NCBI GenBank assembly: GCA_002384315.1
Contig: DGBL01000036.1
Coordinates: forward strand, 1-5,808
DNA: 5,808 bases
Reading direction: 5' to 3'
Origin: Micrococcaceae bacterium UBA4005
GTDB taxonomy: Bacteria > Actinomycetota > Actinomycetes > Actinomycetales > Micrococcaceae
Shown: positions 1 to 4,625 of the stretch, in pieces
Position numbering within the stretch: the stretch's first letter is position 1
Layout: each line of letters starts with the position of its first letter
Program-made: the position numbers and the translations under genes
The notes under the pieces: generated by a model
What the model was told of the DNA's origin: nothing
Database searches by the model: none
The model's input: the letters and a program-made list of their open reading frames with translations, nothing else

Positions 1-67
1 TAGCTCAGCTGGTTAGAGCGCACGACTCATAATCGTGAGGTCGCGGGATCGAGTCCCGCCACCGCTA
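1..67 (+). tRNA. tRNA-Met (anticodon CAT), 5' end cut off by window edge
   Basis: All arms except the 5' strand of the acceptor stem are visible. The D stem is 3-6/16-19 with loop AGCTGGTTA. The anticodon stem is 21-25/33-37 with the seven-base loop CTCATAA, giving anticodon CAT at 28-30. The variable loop is AGGTC (38-42). The T stem is 43-47/55-59 with loop ATCGAGT. The 3' acceptor strand is CACCGCT (60-66) and the discriminator base is A67. The next bases are CAG, so the 3' CCA is not encoded and must be added by the CCA-adding enzyme. Window position 1 corresponds to tRNA position U8, so seven bases are missing; AGCGGTG is the predicted missing acceptor strand. CAT could also belong to tRNA-Ile2 (lysidine-modified). 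Elongator Met is preferred because a tRNA-Met precedes the had genes in mycobacteria. The T loop starts with A instead of the usual T at position 54. Confidence 0.93.
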
Positions 68-74
68 CAGTGTC

Positions 75-108
75 AACAGGCCAGTGGATTCTATCCACTG
101 GCCTGTTT
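75..108 (+). terminator. Intrinsic terminator after tRNA-Met
   Basis: AACAGGCCAGTGGA (75-88) and TCCACTGGCCTGTT (94-107) form a perfect 14-bp stem around a five-base loop, TTCTA. Only a short T run (106-108) follows, as is common for actinobacterial terminators. It starts eight bases after the tRNA discriminator base and lies ten bases beyond the stop codon of the minus-strand methyltransferase. It can therefore end transcription from both sides, although the minus-strand copy has almost no T tract. Confidence 0.85.
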
Positions 109-117
109 CGTATGCTC

Positions 118-759
118 CTACGCCAGCCGCACGGCGGAGAACACCGTGTCGTGCACAGCCACACTCGCGCCGTCGGGCGCGGCGGTCAGGCGCTTACGGG
201 CTTCGCTGACGCGCACCGTCCACTGATCCGGTTCAAGGGCGGCTGCGACGTCGTCGGCCGTGTAAAAGAGTTCGGGACGTTGCGGGCGCGGTACTGCCGT
301 CGTGAGGTCAGAGGGGTGGTGCGCGACGACCAGGAGCGTCCCGCCGACCCCGACGGCACTGGCAGCTCGAGCGAAGAGCACGGTCCGTTCAGGTTCGGGC
401 AGGTGCATGAACTGCAGCGACACCAATGAGAAGGTGCGCGCGGGGGGCTCCCAGCTGCGCAGGTCCGCGCAGACCCACTGGACACGCCCTTGCATCGGAT
501 CCTCAGCTGCAGCCGCATGCGTCGCGGCGCGTTCGATCGCGACGGCGGATATATCGACACCGGTCACCTGCCACCCGCGGCTGGCCAGCCACAGGCTGTC
601 CGCACCCTCCCCGCACCCCACATCCAAGGCGTATCCCGGTTCCAGCGTGCCCGCTTCCGCCACCAGTTGCGGGTTCGGCTCACCACTCCAGATCCGATGC
701 TGCTGCCGGTAACGCCGGTCCCAGAACTCGCGGTCCTGGTTGTTGTCCGCTGTCTCCAT
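118..759 (-). CDS. Class I SAM-dependent methyltransferase
   Basis: The 213-residue protein is a stand-alone class I (Rossmann-fold) methyltransferase, a normal length for a single catalytic domain. FWDRRY and WSGEPNPQL (residues 12-32) form the N-terminal segment typical of small cytoplasmic methyltransferases resembling the TehB/thiopurine-methyltransferase group. Motif I, ALDVGCGEG (44-52), is the SAM-binding glycine loop. GVDIS (67-71) carries the acidic residue that binds the SAM ribose. A DL pair and the FSLVSLQFMHLP stretch form the motif IV region, and GGTLLVVAHHP follows as the post-motif strand. There is no signal peptide or membrane segment. The substrate cannot be read from sequence; detoxification of a small molecule or an oxyanion is only a guess. 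The gene is transcribed away from the ParA-like gene and ends against the tRNA terminator. No Shine-Dalgarno motif precedes the ATG, which suggests a leaderless or weakly translated start. Confidence 0.9.
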   Translation of the reverse strand: METADNNQDREFWDRRYRQQHRIWSGEPNPQLVAEAGTLEPGYALDVGCGEGADSLWLASRGWQVTGVDISAVAIERAATHAAAAEDPMQGRVQWVCADLRSWEPPARTFSLVSLQFMHLPEPERTVLFARAASAVGVGGTLLVVAHHPSDLTTAVPRPQRPELFYTADDVAAALEPDQWTVRVSEARKRLTAAPDGASVAVHDTVFSAVRLA

Positions 760-771
760 GGTCCAAGAATC
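760..771 (-). promoter_or_regulatory. Possible leaderless -10 region of the methyltransferase
   Basis: On the minus strand the ATG at 759 is preceded by TGGACC and then GATTCT. This places a -10-like hexamer (one mismatch from TATTCT) six bases before the start codon, the spacing of leaderless actinobacterial genes. No purine-rich ribosome-binding site and no clear -35 box are visible. The 11 bases ending in the start codon (CTTGGACCATG) are identical at the asd start. The first base of the hexamer is G rather than T, so the call is tentative. Confidence 0.3.
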
Positions 772-866
772 TCATGCCGCCACGAGTGCGGAAAGCAGCC
801 AATGATCAGCTTCCTTATAGGATGGACCGGGAGATCAGCGTGTAGACCGTTCAACCATGCAGATAT

Positions 867-872
867 AGGGAG
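867..872 (+). promoter_or_regulatory. Ribosome-binding site that decides the ParA-like start
   Basis: AGGGAG directly touches the first in-frame ATG (873) with no spacer, which would not work. It lies 12 bases before the second ATG (885), which is long but usable. This favours 885 as the real start. An in-frame TAG at 843-845 rules out starts further upstream. Confidence 0.5.
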
Positions 873-884
873 ATGGATACGACC

Positions 885-2264
885 ATGACCGACCATGACC
901 CTGAGCGGGATCGCACCGGTGAGTCCGAGGAATACCAGACCCGGGCGCAGCGTCGCCGCGCATCCCAGTCTTCCCCGCCAGCGCCGCCGGTCTCCACAGC
1001 CCCGCCAATCTCCACAGTGCCCCGGTTCGCTGATCGTGTCGGGCCCGGTCCGGACGCGCCTGCCGCCCCAGTGCGCCCAGCGCGGGACTTCGACAGTTTC
1101 CTTCTGAATGGTTCCCCGGGTCCGCACCCCGACGACGACGACGCCACGGTGCGTCGTTCTGCCATGCCGCCTGCTGCGCTTCAGGCGCCGCTGCCGCCCG
1201 GCCCGGCGCCAGCGCCGGCGTCAACGGCCGCATCGCCAGCGCCTGCGCGACCGGCTAAACCGATGACCGAATCGTTCCCGGTTGCCTCGCCGCCAGCTGG
1301 CCGCGGAGCCCGGAATCGGGACGCCGTCGAGCAGACCGAACCAGGCCCGGCCCGGCGGTCATTCCTAGCCACCGATTCCGCGCCGATCCCCGCAGCGACC
1401 GGGTTCCGCGGCGTCCTGACCAAAATGGGCATCCGCATCCAACCCTCCCAGGCGGAGCAGCAGATCCGCGCCCACACGCGCGCTGTGAGCCAGCACTGGC
1501 CGGGCCCGCGCACCATCTCCGTGGTCAACGGCAAGGGCGGGGCCAACAAGACTCCCAGTACCGTGATGCTCGCGGCCATCTTCGCCCGCAACGGCGGTGG
1601 CCCCGTACTGGCCTGGGATAACAACGAGACCCGGGGCACGCTCGGGTGGCGCACCGAGCAGGGGCCACACTCCTCGACCGTAATGGATCTGCTACCGCGC
1701 ACCAACGAACTGCTGGCGCCCTCCGCGCAATCGGCGTTGCTGGCGCGCTATGTCCACCACCAGCCGGAGGACAAGTACGACGTCCTGCGCTCGAAGCCTG
1801 ATGTGCTGGCCTCGGAGCAGAAAGTCACCTCCGACGACTTCGATGCGCTGCACGAGGTCGCCTCCAAATATTTTCGGCTCAACATCGTGGATTCGGGCAA
1901 CGACGAAACAGCCGAGCGGTGGTTGCGGATGATCCACCACACCGACCAGCTGGTTATCGCCACCACCACCCTGGAGGAGCATGCCGAAGCCGGCGCCCTG
2001 CTGCTCGAAGCACTGCAGGCCCGTGGCGGGCGGTATGCCGAGTTGTCCACGAACGCGGTGGTGATCGTAAGCCAGTCGGACAAGAACGGCACCCGGGACC
2101 AAGCCCGCGCGATAGCGCACGGCTTTGAGCCGTTGGCCCGCAGCGCTGTGACCATCCCGTTCGACGAGGCGCTACTGAAGGGCAGGATCCGGTACGGGTC
2201 CCTGCGTCCGGCCACCCAACGTGCATGGCTGGCGGCCACCGCCGCCGTCGCCGAAGGCCTCTGA
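885..2264 (+). CDS. ParA/MinD-like P-loop ATPase with Pro/Ala-rich N-terminal region
   Basis: The 459-residue protein (463 if translated from 873) has two parts. Residues 1 to about 170 are low-complexity and rich in Pro, Ala, Ser and Arg, probably disordered. The C-terminal part (about 172-459) is a ParA/MinD (SIMIBI) ATPase domain. The deviant Walker A is KGGANKTP (217-224), keeping the signature Lys217 and P-loop Lys222 but with Asn for the usual Gly and Pro for the second Thr/Ser. The Walker A' region reads AWDNNETRG, with Asn247 where MinD has the second Asp of its DxD. Walker B is NIVDSGND with Asp336. The end (IPFDEALLKGRIRYGSL) resembles the tail of actinobacterial MinD-like proteins. 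The architecture recalls mycobacterial EspI (Pro-rich N-terminus plus MinD-like domain), but no type VII secretion genes lie nearby. No ParB or parS-like site is visible, so a replicon-partition role is not supported. The family seems widespread in actinobacteria (from memory); its function is unknown to me. Confidence 0.85.
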   Translation: MTDHDPERDRTGESEEYQTRAQRRRASQSSPPAPPVSTAPPISTVPRFADRVGPGPDAPAAPVRPARDFDSFLLNGSPGPHPDDDDATVRRSAMPPAALQAPLPPGPAPAPASTAASPAPARPAKPMTESFPVASPPAGRGARNRDAVEQTEPGPARRSFLATDSAPIPAATGFRGVLTKMGIRIQPSQAEQQIRAHTRAVSQHWPGPRTISVVNGKGGANKTPSTVMLAAIFARNGGGPVLAWDNNETRGTLGWRTEQGPHSSTVMDLLPRTNELLAPSAQSALLARYVHHQPEDKYDVLRSKPDVLASEQKVTSDDFDALHEVASKYFRLNIVDSGNDETAERWLRMIHHTDQLVIATTTLEEHAEAGALLLEALQARGGRYAELSTNAVVIVSQSDKNGTRDQARAIAHGFEPLARSAVTIPFDEALLKGRIRYGSLRPATQRAWLAATAAVAEGL

Positions 2265-2293
2265 GCAGGGGCTGGGCGACTGGCCTGCGGCGG

Positions 2294-2305
2294 TAGGCTG
2301 GAACA
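2294..2305 (+). promoter_or_regulatory. Leaderless promoter -10 of the small membrane protein gene
   Basis: TAGGCT (2294-2299) matches the actinobacterial TANNNT -10 box. It is followed by exactly six bases (GGAACA) and then the ATG at 2306, so transcription would start at or next to the A of the start codon. No good Shine-Dalgarno sequence lies before this ATG. A poor -35 candidate (CTGGGC, 2272-2277) is 16 bases upstream. Confidence 0.6.
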
Positions 2306-2536
2306 ATGCTCAATACGCCGTGGGAAACCGGATCACCGCTCTACCGGAAGCTGCTCGTCTCGGCTCTGGCCACCACCGGGCTGGGCATCCTGCTGGCGCT
2401 GGTTGCGGCCGTGACCGGCGCCGATGCGCTCTTCTCCCTGGCGCTGCCAGTGATCGCCGTTGGCCTGGTAACCCACGTTGCCGGGGTCCTGATCCGGCTC
2501 CGGGACACCCGGCGTCGTCATTCCGGGAACCGTTAG
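2306..2536 (+). CDS. Small two-helix membrane protein of unknown function
   Basis: The 76-residue protein has two hydrophobic stretches, about 16-36 and 42-63, each long enough to cross the membrane. Basic residues lie before the first (Arg14, Lys15) and after the second (RLRDTRRR), so both ends should face the cytoplasm with a short outer loop near VTGAD. There is no cleavable signal peptide and no recognisable catalytic motif; I do not recognise the family. It follows the ParA-like gene by 41 bases on the same strand but has its own apparent leaderless promoter. Its TAG stop codon lies inside the -10 box of the following operon. The compact fit between two signals, the clean membrane pattern and the G+C-rich codon use support it as real. 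Confidence 0.78.
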   Translation: MLNTPWETGSPLYRKLLVSALATTGLGILLALVAAVTGADALFSLALPVIAVGLVTHVAGVLIRLRDTRRRHSGNR

Positions 2537-2539
2537 GCT
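2534..2539 (+). promoter_or_regulatory. Promoter -10 box of the hadA-hadB-murB operon
   Basis: TAGGCT is identical to the -10 box proposed for the preceding small gene and matches TANNNT. Transcription would begin near 2546, giving a leader of about 28 bases that contains the GGAGG ribosome-binding site. The first three bases are also the TAG stop codon of the small membrane protein. The -35 position (about 2511-2516) has no clear match to TTGACA, which is common in actinobacteria. Confidence 0.6.
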
Positions 2540-2560
2540 GAAAACAGACCATCACTACCC

Positions 2561-2565
2561 GGAGG
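2561..2565 (+). promoter_or_regulatory. Strong ribosome-binding site of hadA
   Basis: GGAGG lies eight bases before the ATG at 2574, the best Shine-Dalgarno motif in the window. It fixes the start of the HadA-like protein and contrasts with the leaderless starts around it. Confidence 0.85.
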
Positions 2566-2573
2566 AACCATCG

Positions 2574-3023
2574 ATGACCATCAATCCCGATCTGCAGGGA
2601 CGCAGCTACCCTGCTGGCGCTGCCTACTCTGTGGGACGTGAGGAGATCCGCAACTTTGCCCGCGCAGTGAAAGCGACCAATCCGGCTCACTATGACGTCG
2701 AGGCTGCCCGTGCGCTCGGCCACCGCGATCTCGTGGCGCCCCCGACTTTCGCCGTCGTCATCGCCCAGCGAGCGGACGCGCAGCTGATCGAAGACCCGGG
2801 AGCAGGCATCGACTTCAGCCGGGTAGTCCACGCTGACCAGCGCTTCATCCACCACCGTCCGATCACCGCCGGTGACGAGCTGGTCGCCGAACTCCACGTC
2901 GATGCCGTCCGCAGCATGGGCGGCGGGGCCATGATCACCACCCGCGCCGAAATCGCCACCACCAACGGTGAAAAGACAGCCACCAGCACCTCTTCCCTGC
3001 TGGTACGCGGAGAAGGGCAGTGA
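2574..3023 (+). CDS. hadA: HadA-like MaoC-family dehydratase subunit
   Basis: The 149-residue protein is a single hotdog domain of the MaoC N-terminal (FAS1-type dehydratase, UPF0336) family. It lacks the catalytic Asp/His hydratase signature, as expected for the non-catalytic, substrate-binding partner of a HadA/HadB heterodimer. Shared features with mycobacterial HadA include the YSVGREEIRNFARAV helix (18-32), LVAPPTF (53-59) and the VVHADQRFIHHRPITAGDEL strand-turn region. Position 61, Cys in M. tuberculosis HadA and the site modified by activated thiacetazone and isoxyl, is Val here. The next gene encodes the catalytic partner after only two bases, so the subunits are made together. The likely role is dehydration of beta-hydroxyacyl-ACP in type II fatty-acid elongation, in the cytoplasm. 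In a Micrococcales-type cell without mycolic acids this would serve membrane fatty acids; that part is inference. A stand-alone enoyl-CoA hydratase role cannot be excluded. Confidence 0.88.
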   Translation: MTINPDLQGRSYPAGAAYSVGREEIRNFARAVKATNPAHYDVEAARALGHRDLVAPPTFAVVIAQRADAQLIEDPGAGIDFSRVVHADQRFIHHRPITAGDELVAELHVDAVRSMGGGAMITTRAEIATTNGEKTATSTSSLLVRGEGQ

Positions 3024-3025
3024 CT

Positions 3026-3466
3026 ATGTCCAGAACACTGAGCGAGCTGGAGGTCGGGCAGGAAATCGGGGCTGCGACCCTCGCGATCACTCGAACGGAC
3101 CTGGTCAGATACGCGGGCGCGTCGGGAGATTTCAACCCTATCCACTGGAACCAGGACTTCGCCCAGTCCGTGGGCTTGCCCGGAGTGATCGCCCACGGCA
3201 TGTTCACCATGGGCGCTGTGATCCAGCTCGTCAGCGACTGGGCAGGTGACCCGGCCGCCGTCGTGGACTACCAGGCGCGGTTCACCAAGCCGGTGATCGT
3301 CGCGGACACCACGTCGGCCCCAACAGAACCAGGCGCCGTCGTCGAGGTCAGAGGTGTTGTCGGGGCGGTGGATGAGCAGGCCCGTACCGCCCGCATCGAC
3401 CTGACGGTCACCTTCGACGGGCAGAAAGTCCTGGTCAAGGCGCAGGCCGTGGTGCGCCTGCCGTGA
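3026..3466 (+). CDS. hadB: HadB-like MaoC dehydratase, catalytic subunit
   Basis: The 146-residue hotdog protein carries the R-hydratase signature YAGASGDFNPIHWN, with predicted catalytic Asp35 and His40, followed by GLPGVIAHGMFTMG. M. tuberculosis HadB has nearly the same segment. With the HadA-like partner it should dehydrate (3R)-hydroxyacyl-ACP to the trans-2-enoyl thioester. The gene sits two bases after the hadA stop (TGACTATG). A GTG at 3020 would give two more residues and a 4-base overlap, but the AAGG motif at 3013-3016 is better spaced (nine bases) for the ATG at 3026. Its stop codon overlaps the murB start by four bases (GTGA), implying translational coupling. No hadC-like third subunit follows, unlike mycobacteria. 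The family assignment is firm; the ACP versus CoA substrate is inferred from context. Confidence 0.9.
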   Translation: MSRTLSELEVGQEIGAATLAITRTDLVRYAGASGDFNPIHWNQDFAQSVGLPGVIAHGMFTMGAVIQLVSDWAGDPAAVVDYQARFTKPVIVADTTSAPTEPGAVVEVRGVVGAVDEQARTARIDLTVTFDGQKVLVKAQAVVRLP

Positions 3467-4554
3467 GGCCCACGGGAGGCAGCCAGCTACTGGCCCCCCT
3501 CACGACGGTGGGCGTCGGAGGACCGGCGCGCACCCTTCTCACCGCTGGCACGGAACGGGAAATCATTGACGCCGTCCGTACCGCGGACGATTCCGGCGAC
3601 CGGCTGCTAATCCTCGGCGGCGGCTCCAACCTGGTCCTTCCCGACCAGGGCTTTGCTGGAACCGTGGTGCGGATCGCCACCACAGGTATCACCCGCAAGG
3701 ATGAGGATGCCACCTGCGGGGGAGTGATGGTGCGCGCCGAGGCAGGCCACCCCTGGGACGAGCTGGTGCGCTACACCGTGCTACATGCGTTATCGGGCCT
3801 CGAAGCGCTCTCCGGGATACCCGGCTCCACCGGTGCGACGCCGGTCCAGAACGTCGGAGCGTACGGGGCGGAAGTTTCCCAGACCATCGCAACGGTTCGC
3901 ACTTGGGACCGGCAGCTGGGGGCCGTGAAAAGTTTTTCCAACTCCGAACTGCAGTTCGGCTACCGGGATTCCCTGCTGAAACGGACCACCGTCAATGGTT
4001 CACCACGCTACGTGGTGCTCTCCGTGGAGTTCCAGCTGCCGCTCGGGCGCACCAGCAGTCCCGTGCGCTACGCTGAACTTGCCCGCGTACTTGGGGTGCG
4101 GGTCGGACAGCGAGCCTACTCCAACGCCGTCCGGCGTGAAGTGCTCGCCCTACGTGCGGCCAAAGGGATGGTGCTCGATCCCTCCGACCGTGATACCTGG
4201 AGCACCGGATCATTCTTTACCAACCCGGTCGTGGACGCCGACGTTGCTGCCCGGCTCCCCGCGGACGCCCCGCGCTATCCGGCCTCGGAGAACGGAGCGG
4301 TCAAGCTCAGCGCCGCCTGGCTGATCGAGCAGGCGGGATTCAGAAAGGGATTCGGCTTGGCCGACGACGCCGGTTTCGCCGCGGCGGGCGGGCGGGCCGC
4401 GCTGTCCAGCAAGCACACCCTGGCACTAACCAACCGGGGCGGAGCGACCGCCGAGGATCTGCTCGCCGTGGCGCGCCTAGTCGCTGATGGGGTCGAGGAA
4501 ACCTTCGGCATCCGCTTACAGCCGGAGCCGATCATCATCGACGCGACGCTGTAG
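3463..4554 (+). CDS. murB: UDP-N-acetylenolpyruvoylglucosamine reductase (MurB)
   Basis: MurB is the cytoplasmic FAD enzyme that uses NADPH to reduce UDP-GlcNAc-enolpyruvate to UDP-MurNAc, the second committed step of peptidoglycan synthesis. The 363-residue protein has the FAD-binding segment LILGGGSNLVL (from about 49) and GIPGSTGATPVQNVGAYGAE (118-137). It keeps the catalytic triad expected from E. coli MurB: Arg168 in FGYRDSLLK, Ser250 in TGSFFTNP (proton donor) and Glu355 in LQPEPIII. The YRDS segment and the region between the FAD and C-terminal domains look like a type I enzyme. Length is slightly above the E. coli protein. The start is GTG at 3463, overlapping the hadB stop as GTGA; there is no strong ribosome-binding site of its own, which fits coupling to hadB. 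It ends 70 bases before the convergent asd stop. Confidence 0.96.
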   Translation: MRPTGGSQLLAPLTTVGVGGPARTLLTAGTEREIIDAVRTADDSGDRLLILGGGSNLVLPDQGFAGTVVRIATTGITRKDEDATCGGVMVRAEAGHPWDELVRYTVLHALSGLEALSGIPGSTGATPVQNVGAYGAEVSQTIATVRTWDRQLGAVKSFSNSELQFGYRDSLLKRTTVNGSPRYVVLSVEFQLPLGRTSSPVRYAELARVLGVRVGQRAYSNAVRREVLALRAAKGMVLDPSDRDTWSTGSFFTNPVVDADVAARLPADAPRYPASENGAVKLSAAWLIEQAGFRKGFGLADDAGFAAAGGRAALSSKHTLALTNRGGATAEDLLAVARLVADGVEETFGIRLQPEPIIIDATL

Positions 4555-4602
4555 TACGCCTCGCGGTAGCCCGCCTCACGCTATTGCAGCCGAGTCGCCA
4601 AC

Positions 4603-4625
4603 GCCCAAGCAGGGCGTCCCTGGGC
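4603..4625. terminator. Weak hairpin between convergent murB and asd
   Basis: CAGGG (4610-4614) and CCCTG (4618-4622) pair around a three-base loop, and GCC (4603-4605) can pair with GGC (4623-4625) across a four-base bulge. The element fills the end of the 70-base gap between two converging genes and touches the asd stop codon. It has no T tract on either strand, so termination here is uncertain. The rest of the gap (4555-4602) shows only an imperfect 13-base direct repeat. Confidence 0.3.

Larger units (their letters stand above)
760..884. promoter_or_regulatory. Divergent intergenic region between methyltransferase and ParA-like gene
   Basis: These 125 bases must hold the promoters of two genes facing away from each other. 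On the plus strand the best -10 candidate is TAGGAT at 818-823, matching the actinobacterial TANNNT pattern. It would give a leader of roughly 50 bases before the ParA-like gene; no convincing TTGACA-like -35 box lies upstream. AGGGAG at 867-872 is a ribosome-binding site for the ParA-like gene. I see no operator palindrome or riboswitch. Confidence 0.4.

Noticed and set aside
1..759. Phage or island attachment site at the tRNA 3' end
   Set aside because: I found no second copy of the tRNA 3' segment (around GATCGAGTCCC) in the window and no integrase.
991..1017. Repeated TCTCCACAG (991-999 and 1009-1017) in the ParA-like gene
   Set aside because: It encodes the similar VSTAPP/ISTVP segments of a low-complexity protein region; local slippage is enough to explain it.
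564..1127. Long minus-strand open frame (187 codons) across the divergent promoter region
   Set aside because: It overlaps the methyltransferase and ParA-like genes in another frame, has Trp/Arg/Gly-rich shadow composition and no family motifs; a by-product of high G+C.
1181..1705. Minus-strand open frames opposite the ParA-like gene (also 1692-2120, 1748-2239, 1954-2313)
   Set aside because: Antisense shadows of a G+C-rich gene; the plus-strand frame carries P-loop and Walker B motifs that fix the real reading frame.
885..2264. ParA-like gene as plasmid or chromosome partition system
   Set aside because: No ParB-like gene, no parS-like 16-base palindrome and no replication gene in the window; motifs also depart from partition ATPases.
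2310..2897. Minus-strand frame of 195 codons over the small membrane gene and hadA
   Set aside because: It runs antisense to hadA, which has a strong ribosome-binding site and clear family features; the predicted peptide has no recognisable domain.
4558..4584. Imperfect direct repeat CGCCTCGCGGTAG / CGCCTCACGCTAT after murB
   Set aside because: Only two copies with three mismatches in 13 bases in a short convergent gap; too weak to call a repeat element.
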